Positions 42,401 to 53,612 of a DNA stretch of 64,000 nt are shown piece by piece. The stretch is from the NCBI RefSeq assembly GCF_043290135.1, contig NC_134705.1, forward strand, positions 100,318,239 through 100,382,238, in the 5' to 3' direction. Numbering within the stretch: position 1 is the first letter of the stretch; every line of letters begins with the position of its first letter. The notes below the pieces were generated by a model. The model was not told the DNA's origin. It saw nothing but the letters and a program-made list of their open reading frames with translations, and ran no database searches. This stretch comes from Rhipicephalus microplus. Taxonomy: Eukaryota > Arthropoda > Arachnida > Ixodida > Ixodidae. The position numbers were made by a program, and so were the translations under genes.

Positions 42401-43750
42401 TTCCAAAGACTTTTCTTTTAACTCGGGCAAATTTTAATTTTTCAGCTTTCGGAATTCAGCAAGAGGTACGAGGAGTATTGCGCACGTAAGATAGCACCCC
42501 AGATGTCCGTCTCCGAACTGCACGTGCACAGATGCGCGGACAAGCAGTTTAACAGATTGGTAAGTACTCCTACCCCCCCCCCCATAAAAAAACAAGAAAA
42601 AAACTAGTTATGAATACTACTTCCTAGGCTAAGCTCAATAGAAAAACGGTTTCAACCTCCAAAAGTTCTATTTGTGTGATAATGTATTTTCTGTGGCAGT
42701 TTTACAGATGCTGGGCGGATATGTTAAGTTCAGACTATTCATTGGTAAGTGCTTCACTTCAAACGTCATATTTAAAAATTAAATGTCTTGTGCAGAGTAA
42801 AAGACAAAAAAAACCTGGTGTTTTTTTAGAAGGAATCCAGTTGAATGATTTTCATGCTTGTACATTTCCGTTAAGGATCTGACCCAGACTATGTGCACTA
42901 ACAAGTGTCAGTGTTTTTGGCGCATTGCAAAATGTTTCAGTTTAAGACAATTTTTATTAAACGTGACATCTAGTTCGTAAATGGAAATGGAACCAGAAAG
43001 CAACATGATTTACCGGATGTCATAATGCATAAATTGTTCCAAGCAGCTTTGTAGATTCAAACGGTAAAGTGTTACCAAAAATGCCGTTACAGTGAAAGAA
43101 ATATTCGGTAAAGAATGGCGCAGAATGATTCAGTGCTGTTGTGTACAGTTGCTAATCCTCTGAAGGTGAAGCAATTATTTTATTTCTTGCTACCTGGGAG
43201 GAAGAGTAGTTTAAAATTTTGTTTATTATCAAAGTAAACTGCCGAAATATCCTCTATGCTATGACCAAGTGCTGCAAGACATTACCTTCCCTCATGAAGG
43301 CACCTGCGGACCCCCATGATTTCAGTTATGTTTATGATGCGTGATATTGCTTAATAAGACCATCGTGACTAAACGGCCGGTCACTACATTATAGGACACA
43401 TACTATTTATTCAACTTTTAATCTTACAGAATTCAGCGGGCGTTGACAATCATGACTTGGCTGTATTCAAGAAATCACTGGTGAGTTTCCACCACTTTCA
43501 AATATATCGATATGTACGTGAACGATGTCAGTTAGTTGGAATATGGTTTTATTTTGGGTTATGTCATGTGAACTTCTCAAACTGCCTCCAAAGCTTTGTA
43601 GAACAACCATGAAGTACTTGCATCGGTGGCTTCCAACAAATTGTGTGCTGTACAATACTAATACCTTAGGAGAACATTGATTGCGTTTTAATAATTGCGA
43701 ACCTTTTTTTTCAGGATTGCCAGTTTCACGTTCTCGAAATTGAGCCATAA
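39406..43750 (+). CDS. Secreted six-cysteine protein, microplusin-like (paralogue B), six exons
   Basis: Coding exons: 39406-39487, 40167-40234, 42446-42559, 42700-42744, 43430-43480, 43715-43750; introns are GT-AG with phases 1,0,0,0,0. The product is 131 aa. The signal peptide ends ATA|QIPLC at residues 19/20. Mature cysteines are at 24, 37, 62, 80, 92 and 122 (gaps 12, 24, 17, 11, 29; paralogue A has 12, 24, 17, 14, 29). Exons 2, 4 and 5 match A in length exactly (68, 45 and 51 bp). Exon 4 reads FYRCWADMLSSDYSL against FYQCWNRLLDTDALL in A. The last exon is short, DCQFHVLEIEP then stop. Introns are compact (140-2211 bp) compared with A (1.4-5.4 kb). Scattered histidines are present (YHAHL, HVHRC, DNHD, QFH) but there is no His tail. 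It is probably a secreted defence or salivary protein; function is inferred only from architecture. Confidence 0.87.
40318..40480 (-). mobile_element. Degraded Ruka-like SINE
   Basis: GAGACACCGTATTGAAGGGC, AAATTTCGACCATCTGG and TTTAACGTGCACTGACA correspond in order to the SINE core. The tRNA-like end is strongly eroded. In intron 2 of paralogue B. Confidence 0.55.
40638..40790 (+). repeat. Diverged ~75-bp tandem duplication
   Basis: TATACGCTATGACGATGAGG and TATACGCCATGACGAGGACC each begin a unit containing ACGATGAxxAATAAG, TTAGCAC and AGGTACCC. In intron 2 of paralogue B. Confidence 0.6.
40791..42445 (+). other. Remainder of intron 2 of paralogue B
   Basis: No further element or coding frame recognised. 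Frames on both strands at 40765-41148 lack motifs. Confidence 0.4.
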
Positions 43751-43825
43751 TGAGCAATTTTTTTCCCATGGCAAGTTATCTCACGGCCAAGAACAAATCA
43801 CCCTTCATCATTTGAGGAACATCTT

Positions 43826-43831
43826 AATAAA
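43826..43831 (+). promoter_or_regulatory. Candidate polyadenylation signal of paralogue B
   Basis: AATAAA lies 76 bp after the TAA of the gene ending at 43750, a normal distance for a short 3' UTR. A second AATAAA occurs in CTTAAAATAAAGTT near 44075. Confidence 0.5.
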
Positions 43832-44634
43832 TGCGTTGCTGCACATGTCTTGTGACAATTATAAAAGAAAAACCGCCATATAAAGTTCGAAACGAATACG
43901 TATGCTTTTCAACACTTTGAACGTAGCATTGTTATTTACAGGAGAGTTGTACAATACGACTGGGCTGTCGAAACTTAATTATGGCAGAAAGACGTGATAA
44001 CACAGTCTTGCAACTCCAATGTTGAAATTAAACGCTTCGGCGATCAGCTCCCTCTGATGAAAACAGAAATCCTTAAAATAAAGTTGGCACTTCTGAATGC
44101 TTTGCAAATGTAGCTGAAAGAAAACGTGATCCAAAATGAAGTGATAGATATTTTGGCCTCCTGGCGCTTATTCCTGCTTCATATATCTCTTTTTCCGGAC
44201 AGTCTAACATCAATTATTACAACGTTTCCATGCCTTCATTACTTCAGTACTCTGTCCAAGATGCAGGGTTGCTGTGCGTGTATTTTTTAGCCAACGTGTA
44301 ACGTTGTCTGTAAGTGCTAAGAAAAAAGTCCATAAAGTTACGCTAAAAGCCTTACTCAAGAAAATAATCATCCGTGTAAGTTCTACAGACGTCCCTTTAT
44401 TCACTTTTTGCAGTGAGCATTTAAAACTCTTTCATTAAGCCAATTTGGTGAGATGCCAACCAGGTGAAATTCAGTTGGTACAAAAAGTATGGTACAACCA
44501 CTATGAAGCAGCACCTCCTCGTTGAATAGAAAATTTCAAACACACTGGTCGCAAAAATATGTAAATGATTAGAACAAATTACATGATACATTTCACGGAC
44601 AATAAGCAATAAACGGTTCTTTTATATCTTCGGT
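43832..44634. other. Intergenic, nothing recognised
   Basis: Contains the second AATAAA after paralogue B. No supported frame. Confidence 0.4.
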
Positions 44635-44774
44635 ACTTGGCTTACTTTGCGATCATTATAACTACAGCACGGTAAAGTCACTATTGCTCACAATGATGTT
44701 AGGTAGTTGGCTTACTTTGCAATCATTATAACTGCAGCACGGTAAAGTAACAATTCCTCACAATGCGAAACCTT
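44635..44774 (+). repeat. 70-bp tandem duplication
   Basis: Two units start ACTTGGCTTACTTTGC at 44635 and AGTTGGCTTACTTTGC at 44705. They share ATCATTATAACT and GCAGCACGGTAAAGT. Confidence 0.9.
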
Positions 44775-44989
44775 CGTGTACGTTTGATCATCACAAGCTG
44801 CTTCATTTCTTCGTGTTTGGTGTCATGTAATACTCAAAACTGGCTGAGTAGCACGTAGGTGAACTGAAACTGCTAGAGTGGTGTACGATTTCTTACGAAA
44901 GACATCATTTTATTCGAAAATGCTTCAAACAGAAAAAAATGGCAGCATATTCACGGAGTGAAGGATGGAAAGTGGGGAGAAGCATTCGT

Positions 44990-45125
44990 CCGTCTATGCG
45001 TCCGTCCGTGTGACCGTACATGCGTCTGTTCGTGCGCCCGTCCCTGCGTTCGTTCATGCATCCGCCCCTGCGTCCGTTCATGCGTCCATCCATGCATCTG
45101 TCTGTGTGTCCGTTCGTCCATCTAT
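44990..45125. repeat. Degenerate (TCCGTNCG/TGCGTC)n minisatellite
   Basis: Imperfect 4- and 8-base CGTC/CCGT units. It opens frames in all six phases with Cys/Arg/Val/Ser repeats, which are artefacts. Confidence 0.8.
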
Positions 45126-45242
45126 TCAACATTCCATGCCCCACCATCTCGCATCTTTTTATCATATATTCCCCATATAGAATCACCGCCATTCAGTGGA
45201 CACTCCAAGGACTAAACGAGAGGTGGCACACGCACACTTTCG

Positions 45243-45690
45243 TACGGCTTGTGCTGCGGGTCTACTTCCCACATTCAACCACCTTGAGTTCATGGTTTAT
45301 ACTAGTTCACTGTGTTCATGGCACTGCGGCCCAATGCTCGCTAAACCTTTCTAAAACCAAGGAGGTTACGCCCAGCGAGTATAACGTAGCAACCTTTTCC
45401 TGTCAGATAGTGCTCAATGTACATGCCAGTGGCTGCTAATGTGAAATGGGAGACAGGAGGATTCAGCTTTTAATTTCTTACGGTTTGCGCTTCGTATCTG
45501 CTTCCCCCCTTTAACCACCTCGAATTCATTCATGGTATATACTAGTTCATTGTATTCATGGCCCTGCGGCTCAACGCTCGCTAAACCTTTCTAAAACTAA
45601 GGAGGTTACACCCAGTGAGTATAATGTAGCAACCCTTTCTTGTCCGATAGTGCTCAGTGTACATGCCAATGGCTGCTAATGGGGATTGCA
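45243..45690 (+). repeat. ~237-bp tandem duplication
   Basis: Units begin GGCTTGTGCTGCGGGTCTAC at about 45246 and GTTTGCGCTTCGTATCTGC at about 45483. They share CTCGCTAAACCTTTCTAAAA, AAGGAGGTTAC, CCCAG and GATAGTGCTCA. Confidence 0.85.
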
Positions 45691-45708
45691 GCGTGCGCGT
45701 TGACTAAA

Positions 45709-45772
45709 AGCCGAATGCTCCTGTCTCTCATTCCCCATTTGCAGTCATTGGCATGTACATTGAGCACTATTT
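45709..45772 (-). repeat. Inverted partial third copy of the 45.2-kb unit
   Basis: CTCCTGTCTCTCATT and CATTGGCATGTACATTGAGC are the reverse complement of sequence near 45408-45475 and 45650-45690, so the locus forms a hairpin with the second direct unit. Confidence 0.8.
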
Positions 45773-48545
45773 TTTATTGTTAAACAACGCACAGAAGAAT
45801 TCTCTCACCGGCACCACCTTGGAGATCAAATGTTATACCTATTTCGGGTATGTGCTACTGGTGGTTACGTTCTACGAGGGACGCACAAGCCACGCCATAA
45901 GAAGCTTCGCCCCTAAAAGAACTATTTATAAAGCTATAGAAAACGCTTGCTTGGAGATTAGGGGAAACGTAGGGAGTTACCTGAGGCTAATGGGGCACTT
46001 TATAATTCTGCCAGAACAAATTTTTAAAAATAGACCAGTTTTTTATCTATTGACAGTTCATTTGGTGTCTCTTTTTCGCATCGAAGAGGGGTGCCTCATC
46101 TATACCATGCTTTTATGCGATAGCATAGCTCGTTCTTGTTCTGGTTGGGTATGCTTCGCTACCGGGTTGCGGAGAGATAATTAGGATATGAACGTGAGTC
46201 TGTAGTATGAGCCAAACAGTGGCTTCTTAGGCAAGAACCGAATAGAAAAATACTACGCTAGCATGTTAAAGAGGCTGTTTCGCTGAAATTTTATTGTCCG
46301 CATTGTTGGTTGTATGCGAAACGCCAAACTTGCTCATAACCAGAAACTTGAGATATGTGCCACTAAAGCAATAAATGTTTCACGCAAGGGGGAAGCAAAC
46401 CAGCACTTCTGCATGGCAAGCAGATGTTCAACAGCTGAGCCTGGCTGGTTCTCGTAATCAATGAGATAAAAAGAGACGTGAATATAAGAGGAGTGCGGAG
46501 TGTGATTAAAAGGCGTAGTGTGACGCCACGGATGTGAATACTTACAAGAGCTGTCAAAATACATGAATTCTACAACGAATTATTAGTCTAAAGGGCAAAA
46601 CATCACACAAAACACGCAGGAGCTGTACCTAATTTTTGTTATTCACAACAGCAATAACACGCGCCAGCTGCGCCGGTGCGCTTCTTTATTACTGATACTT
46701 CGTGGGCACTTCACGGTTTTTTTTTGCAAAAAAAGAAACATGTCGCAGTGTGAAATTCCACACTGTAGTTGCAGTAGACATTCTAGAACAGTTAAAGGGT
46801 CAATTTATCAGCCCTAACACGTTCCTTGCATCGTATCATGGTGTTGCGGTGTTCAGGCTATACATTAATAAGGCGATGCGAATAGGCTCTGATTACGCTG
46901 TCACGTTATGCTTTTGAAGGCTGAGTCGAGTGTCCTCCCAATTTTTTGATAATAGGAGCATAATCTTTCCGTGCTTACGTGCGAACAATTAGACCAATTA
47001 ATTCGCGCTTGATCATTCAGTACTACCTCACACAGTATAAGTATAGCTTCGATGAGTACTGTGGCGAAATTTACAGGTTACTCCATGATTGTGATGCGTC
47101 CTACACATCGTCTACAGGCGGCGTTAACAAGCAATGATACTTTTTGAGACCTTTGTATACTCATTGGCTAAACGAACAGTAGTGCCGGATTTCAATGTTG
47201 GACAGTCAAATTGCGAGTATAAAAAGAACGATATGTAGAATGTGTAGCCGGCATTCCACATCATATCTCGTGAAGTGCCACATCACATAAAAAAGTTCAG
47301 AAAAAGAACAAGAAACGTCAAAACTTAGAGACGAGAAGAGCAAGAGCCCTACGAAAAACCTCGAAAGTCTACAGATTCAGTAGCGTCTCAAGCTACACGT
47401 GCAACTGGAACTACCAGCGAAGCACAACTTCCAACGACGTGGAGATCACACCTCCTGCGCAGGTCTATTAATCGAATTATTGTGGCACATCCTCCTCTTG
47501 CCTACTCTCCTAAACATCCACGGGCAAACATACTCATGTGTAACTCCTCGCTTCGGGTGCTAGCCAATGGTGTAGCTCCGGGAGGATATTGGCTCTGTCT
47601 AGAATAGTATGAAAGAAAACAAATGGAGTCTGTCTGCTGCCCTTGCTAGCACGTTCGCCTCTTCGGTGGCGTACATACCGATGACTCAGACACTATTCAT
47701 CACCCACACACAGAAAAGAAATAAAATAAAAAGTTCTACCACTACATTAACGCTGTCAAGGGACTTCATTGTACTCGAACTCTACAGCCGCCTCAAGTTA
47801 CGTTCTCAGCAAGCATGTGCGTGCGTGGAGCCGCAGGCAGCATTTGCAGGTAAAGAAAGAAAGCATAAGCATCGCACAGAAGACCAATACTTCCATTCAG
47901 CATTGCGGACGTTCGAACGACACGTTAGAGCTAATAAACCAGGCTCATAACCATAGTCGACATCCTGCAGCAACAGCGTGGCCCACTGTAGAATTAACGT
48001 GGACATCTTTCAGTGCATAAGCCTTGATCCCTGAACGTTTTATAGCAACAAAGTGCATTAAAAGATTGAGTGGTCAACGTGTTCCACCTGCATATGCCAT
48101 GCCAATATTGCGCAGCTACTTATGAGGCGTTTGCTCTGCTGCACAGAACTCTGCCCGAAAGGGCATCTGCGAAAGTGACGAAATCGCCTGCGGTCAAAAA
48201 ACATACGAACGCTTCCCTTCGGGCTTTCAGACGGAGACTGCTCAGAATTCAGGGAACGTTTCGTCGAACAGCCGTTTTATGCCGTAGCTTCTGGCAAGCT
48301 GTCGGCACCAGCAGCGTAGTATTTGCTAGAGTGCTGCCAGCTAGCGTTCGAAACTGCCCTTCGTGGCCTCGGCGTTTTCGTCGTAGGCGGGTACCTTGAA
48401 GGTGCTTCGCATCAGGTGAAGGCGGCGACGGTCAGCAGTCTGCTGCGCACCTTCTGCATTGTCACGACTGTAAAGCACACAAGTGGTGTTCTTGCCTTGT
48501 AAGCACTACAGTAAAAAAATTGCAGCTGGACTGCGCGTGGACACT
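45773..48545. other. Gene-free stretch, possibly transposon-derived
   Basis: 45753-46184 is an open 143-codon frame containing YTYFGYVLLVVTFYEGRTS, without a recognised motif. 48070-48399 is GC-rich and basic (RRFRRRRVP end), without a family. Neither has splice partners I can support. Confidence 0.3.
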
Positions 48546-48645
48546 TATATAAGTGGCGAGTAGGAGTCGCCGTAGAATTGAATATATATCTGCCTAATCA
48601 TCTGCAGGAATTATTCTTCCGAAGAGGCACCAGCAGACACAAAGG
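48546..48645 (+). promoter_or_regulatory. Candidate TATA promoter and 5' leader exon
   Basis: TATATAAG at 48546-48553 sits in a GC-richer flank. About 30 bp downstream a start near 48576 would give a leader that ends at the strong donor AAAGG|GTAAGC (GT at 48646). The nearest strong acceptor on this strand in front of a start codon is CTACTGTAG at 53580, just before the antistasin-like signal-peptide exon. The pairing is inference. A CTGCAG at 48602-48607 could instead make the last 38 bp an internal exon. Confidence 0.35.
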
Positions 48646-48970
48646 GTAAGCTCACAAAATGTCTCTTTATTTGTTTTGTTCTTGTTTCACTGCGAGTATT
48701 TTTATTGTTACTTTAGTACATAACTTTCAAAATTTTCTTGGCTGGGCCACACACGCTCTAACAAAAATGAGTAGCTTTTTTTTGCGTCAGTACACCATAC
48801 AGGTAAACCAACTAAAATTCTTAGTTTTCTTGATGTTCGAAAAATTCAACTCATGAAATATTAGACAGAATTTGCCTAGAATTGGACAGAGTCTAATTTT
48901 AGACAAAATTTTGCCCAAAACTAAACAGAATTTCAAAGCTCTTTGACTCTTGTATGAGCACGCAAAGCTC

Positions 48971-49195
48971 AGCCGCCATGGTGGTCTAGTGGTCACGGCA
49001 CTCAATTGCTGTCTCGAAGGTCGCAGGATGAAATCCAGGTCATTGTGGCCAGATTTTGGTAGAGCTAAAATTTAACAGGCGCATGTACTTAAATTTAGGT
49101 GAACCCTAAAGATTCGCAGGTGTTAAATATTTTCCGGATCCTACGGCTTGCCCTATAAACATATCTTGGTTTCGGAACGTAAATCTTCAATAATT
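48971..49195 (+). mobile_element. tRNA-derived SINE, Ruka-like
   Basis: Plus-strand copy starting GCCGCCATGGTGGTCTAGTG (box A) with GGATGAAATCCAGG (degenerate box B), and ending TCGGAACGTAAATC. The only long copy in this orientation. Confidence 0.75.
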
Positions 49196-49365
49196 GCTAT
49201 CAGATGACTCTTCACATATGCCGAGCGAGAAAAAGGTATTAACAATTTTAGGTAGAAACAAATCTAAAAATAGTAAATGAGCTCGCTTGTTAGAGAAATG
49301 TTACGTTTGTTAGACGCTTCAAATTTTCAGTCAGATTTACCTATATGTTTTCCATAATTTATTTT

Positions 49366-51515
49366 ATTTATTTATTTATTTATTTTCAATACTGCCAGTC
49401 TCATTCCGACACCATAGCAGGTGGGCGTACAGATTGTACATGCAGGTGGTACATTACCAGCGCAGAAAACAGAAACAGGAATGTAGTAAAATGACAGTCA
49501 TCACAAAGTATACGAGCGAAAAATATACAAATTGTTTACATCTGCGAAGACAAAGAAACCATCACCAAAAAAAAGAGAAATTTTGCGTGAAGTGCAGTGG
49601 TACAAAGGCAAACAAATAGCAAACTTCTAAACACTCCAGTTAACACTTGTACACTCCACAAATACGCTTTCACTGGTGGCGCAATGCTTCTGGTAATGCG
49701 AGTATTGCCGCATTAAGAGAACATATTTTCTAATTTTAGTGCAAAGTCGGATACCGACTTCGCACTAGTTATGGAGGAATCCAAACAGTTCCATTCCCTT
49801 ATGGCAAGTGGAAAAAAAGAGTGCTTGAACGTGTCATTGCGGTAAGAGTACTCTTTCAGTGTGTGTGAATGTTTGTGCCTAATAACGCGGAAGTCTGACG
49901 TACGGATGTACAATAATGGGTCAATTTTATAATGGTTGTGAAGTAGCTGAAAAAGAAATTTAAGGCGCGCTTGTTTTGCTCGAATCGCAAGTGTTTGGAG
50001 GCCAGAGCTTGCTAACATATTTGTAGGAGAATCAGTGCGCTTATATTTGTTGCAGATGAATCTTGCTGCCTTCCTCTGTATATTTTCTAGCTTTTGAATG
50101 TTAGTGACTGTATAAGAAAACCATACTGTGTTAGTATATTCTAATACCGGTCTTACGTAAGTAGTGTAGGCTAAAAGCTTGGTTGAGTGAGGGGTCAACC
50201 GAAGGCATCTGCGAAGATCAAAAATCTTGCGCAGAGCAACCGAAGTAATGCTAGAAATGTTCGCATCCCATCTGAAGCTTGACGTTATCGTGACGCCTAA
50301 ATATTTGTGCGCATTCACTTTTTCAAGCCTGGTGCCTTTAATGCAGTAGTCATACTGGATAGCTTCTTTTTTTCGGGTTATCGTCATGCATACTGTTTTT
50401 TGGGGGTTAATCGACATTTGCCACATGTCGCACCAGTTGGAAAGATGGTGTAAAGAATCGCTTAGTGCAAGGTGATCTGAATGACTGTTAATTTCTTTGT
50501 AATTATTGCAGTCGTCGGCAAAAAGCCTAATGGTGCAAGAGATACTGTCTGTGATATTGTTAATTAAAACAAGAAATAACAAAGGCCCCAAAACGGAGCC
50601 TTGTGGTACTCCGGACGTAACAGGCAAGTTTTCTGATGGTACTTGGACATACAGGACATATTGTGAACGATTAGTTAAGAAGTCCTTAACCCAATTTGTT
50701 AATATTGTTACGTGATTTCGTCTGACTGAAAGAGGGCATAGTGGGGCATACCCAAGTAAGGTGCCTCGCACTGAGAGTAAAGAAGTGGACGTTGTGAGTG
50801 AGCTGCGTTGTGGCTGCGGACCGACAACTGTTATTTTCCACGTAACAATATTCCACCTCCAATAATACATCGAAGTCTTGCAATTAATTTGTTGTGAAAT
50901 ACGGAATCAAACGCTTTAGCAAAGTCTAATAGTATGATATCCGTTTGCGTGCAGTTGTTAATAGATAATGCTAAATCATGAACAACTTCTGTTAGTTGCG
51001 TGGCAGTCGATAATCTGCTGCGAAACCCGTGCTGGCAAAATGACAAATCGCCTTTATCTTCTAAAAAAACGGTTAAGTGTTTCAAAATTTTATGTTCTAA
51101 TATTTTGCATGACGTGCTAGTTAAAGATATTGGCCTAAAGTTTGAAGAATTATCGCTATTTCCTGCTTTGGGAATCGGTGCTATTTCATCTTTTTTCCAG
51201 TCGTCTGGAAGTTTTGCTACGGCGAGAGATTTGCGGAAAACCATAACAAGGTATTTGCTGCACCATTCGGCCTATCGCTCAAGAAAGGGATTGGGGATGT
51301 CATCTGGTCCCGAAGATTTTTTGGCGTCTAGGTCGAGCAAAAGAGAAAATATTCCTTCATCAACTACATCTATAGGGATGATTCCAATATTATTCATGTG
51401 TGCAAGCTGTGGAATTTTCCCGTCATCTTTTGTAAAAACAGAGTGGAAATAGTTGTTGTACATATTAGATTTCGCCGAGTAAAAGCTTGAGTCAAGCTGT
51501 GAAACAACCTATGTG
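49366..51515 (-). pseudogene. Non-LTR retrotransposon (CR1/L2-like), 5' truncated
   Basis: On the minus strand the reverse-transcriptase reading runs from about 51500 to the stop at 49713. Landmarks in order: KSSGPDDIPNPFLER, FRPISLTSTSCKILE, QHGFRSRLSTATQL, LLDFAKAFDSVFHNKL, then after an insertion WVKDFLTNRSQYV, SGVPQGSVLGPLLF, the catalytic LFADDC, HKYLGVTI and the C-terminal thumb region. Lesions are one in-frame TAG near 51260 and a 146-bp insertion that shifts the frame. A 3' UTR runs to a (TAAA)n tail at 49366-49384. APE and 5' ORF sequences are absent. Clade is inferred from motif spacing. Confidence 0.85.
50701..50852. mobile_element. 140-bp MITE-like element inserted in the LINE
   Basis: A perfect 14-bp inverted repeat AATATTGTTACGTG / CACGTAACAATATT bounds the segment. 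Removing one AATATT plus the internal 140 bp (50707-50846) restores the LINE frame as GGGILTNWVKDFL. That identifies AATATT as a 6-bp target-site duplication and GTTACGTG/CACGTAAC as terminal repeats. No coding capacity. Confidence 0.85.
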
Positions 51516-52749
51516 CTGTCACAAGAATGAAACAACCAAATTTTCGTTTACGCTTCACCTGAAAAGTTAGGATATGTTGCAAATGCCGTATTCGCAATGA
51601 ATAATTTCTGGATTTAGCAGTGTCCCATTAATGCAGACTACCCAATGGGAAAGCCTCAAAGAGCACAAATTCAAGACCGGCTAATCTCTTTCTATGAGAT
51701 TTGGCTTCTGGTATCACTTTTTTGTTCTAATGAGGTCCCAATTACTGAAAAAAAACCAGAATGTCTAGGCACTTGCTCGAAAAGATGCTAACGGCATGAA
51801 AGTTTCCCAATCAGCTATGGAAGTTGGAGAAACGGAGGAGGCATAAGCAAACTTATAACGAAAAGCGTAAGTATCGGACACGCCCTTCGTCTTCTTTAGG
51901 TTGCTGTCTGTTCATAAAACCTTTCCGTTATGTTAATTGTCTATCAGTAAGGACACCGACAGATTGATAGAAATGAAAATGCACTGCATATCATTTCGTA
52001 TTAATTTATACTTTGGTCGGGGACATGATTGTGGTGTCCAGTAGACCTTCGGAGGTGCTTGAAATTTTAAATATTGTCAAAAACAACGGGCATATACAAG
52101 AAGCATGAACATGTACTCATGCCTCGCACCCTAAAAACAAGACTGCTCCCTCCCCCCTCTCCCCCCAGCTCATATATTGGTGGGTGTTTGGTATCCTAAT
52201 TCCCACCCTAGAAAGTAAGCCACTTACTGTGGTTTGAGTATTTATACCCATTGGTATTCATACCCATTGGGCATACCCATTAGTTTGGATTTTCACAACC
52301 ACAAGTGTATTCATACCCTTGCGGGTATGAGTCAAGATAATTTAGGTAACAGGACTAGACAAGAATTCAGTGACCTAGAGACAGATACGATGAGAAGGGT
52401 CACTTATGTGTAGAAGGGTCTGATCTGATACACACAGTACGGGCTGTCCGTGAAGTGTCTCCAGGAGTTCACAAAACAGGTATTGATGAGCCGTGCTAGG
52501 CCGTAACGCTTAGATGGGGTCCAAAAGATGCTACTCTGGGCCGTCCAGCTGCCTCAATAACACCGCCAGAGCCCAGGAGGTACTAGAGGCTGAAAACCAC
52601 TGGACCGAAGATTATTGCTGTCTCTCTTTCTCTTGGGCAAGGCCTGCTTATGACTCTGGGGTATTTATTTTTCATGGCAGCACAAGGTGATTGGGTTTAC
52701 AGTACACTTTATGACGTCTCTCTTTTCTGAACACCTCTGCAGAAACATT
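51516..52749. other. Intergenic; short CATACCCATTG reiteration
   Basis: 52240-52330 carries repeated TACCCATTGG/TATTCATACCC words. Otherwise nothing recognised. Confidence 0.4.
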
Positions 52750-52984
52750 ATTGATATGTGGGGTTTAACTTCTCAAAAGCACCATATGATTATGAGAGAT
52801 GCCGTAGTTGAGTGCTCCGGAAATTTCAACCATTTGGGGTTCTTTCACTTGCACCCAAATCTGAGAACACGGGCCTAAGGCATTTTTTGCCTCCATCGAA
52901 AATGCAGCCGCCGTAGCTGGGAGTCAATCGGGGACTTGCGGGTCAGCAGCCGAGTGCCTTAACCACTAGACCACCTCACGTGGC
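52750..52984 (-). mobile_element. tRNA-derived SINE, Ruka-like
   Basis: Near full-length minus-strand copy: 5' GCCACGTGAGGTGGTCTAGTG, a CGATTGACTCCCAGC box-B-like region, the AACCCCAAATGGTTGAAATT core, and the 3' end AGTTAAACCCCACATATC. Confidence 0.8.
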
Positions 52985-53570
52985 ACCTTTATCAAAACAC
53001 TCACTGAAGAAAGAATATTGAACAGGTGGTAAATTGTAGTTAAACAATATTCGAGAGTAAAGGCTGGTAAAATGTAGCAGATTTTCTACCTGCAAAGCTG
53101 TTACTTATTTTTTTGCGGCACTGAAGGCACCAATGCCGCTGCATGCAGGCACAGAGCCGTCTAATACTTTTTTTTCTTTTTTTTTACTTAGACCACTTTC
53201 GTCTGACAAGCACTTCTCTTCTGAGCCCTGCGCAAATCATGAACAATACAACGTACGTTATTCAAAATTTTTCTTATACGAAGCCCGTGGAAGTTTTCGC
53301 AGTTTAAAGTAAAAAATCTTTGATTATTGTTGGGAAAGCAACAAATGTGAGCTATAAAACTTACGTTTATCCATTTCCCTTGAAACTCCATTCAGCGTAT
53401 TTAGCGGGCCAACGGGACCTTTCCAGGGATTGAATTTTTCTCGGTTCTTCTTTTTTCGGGAGGAGGAGAAATAGGGTGGAGACATTGACCTTCAATAAAA
53501 TGAAGCTTAAAAGCGTCAGAACGCAGCCCTATTAGAATATAACTGTTTTGATTGCATACTTTTTCTTTCT

Positions 53571-53612
53571 CCTACTGTAGCACCTGCCCCAAGAGCACGT
53601 GTAAGATTGGAC
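53571..53612 (+). promoter_or_regulatory. Splice acceptor and 5' UTR of the antistasin-like gene
   Basis: The tract TTTTTCTTTCTCCTACTGTAG ends at 53580 and is followed by 32 nt before ATG at 53613 (context GGACATGG, G at -3 and +4). The 32 nt have no stop in frame with the ATG. The signal peptide that begins exactly at this ATG makes it the preferred start. Confidence 0.5.

Noticed and set aside
44905..45439. Cys/Arg/Val-repeat ORFs in several frames
   Set aside because: They come from a degenerate CGTC/CCGT minisatellite plus the start of a tandem duplication.
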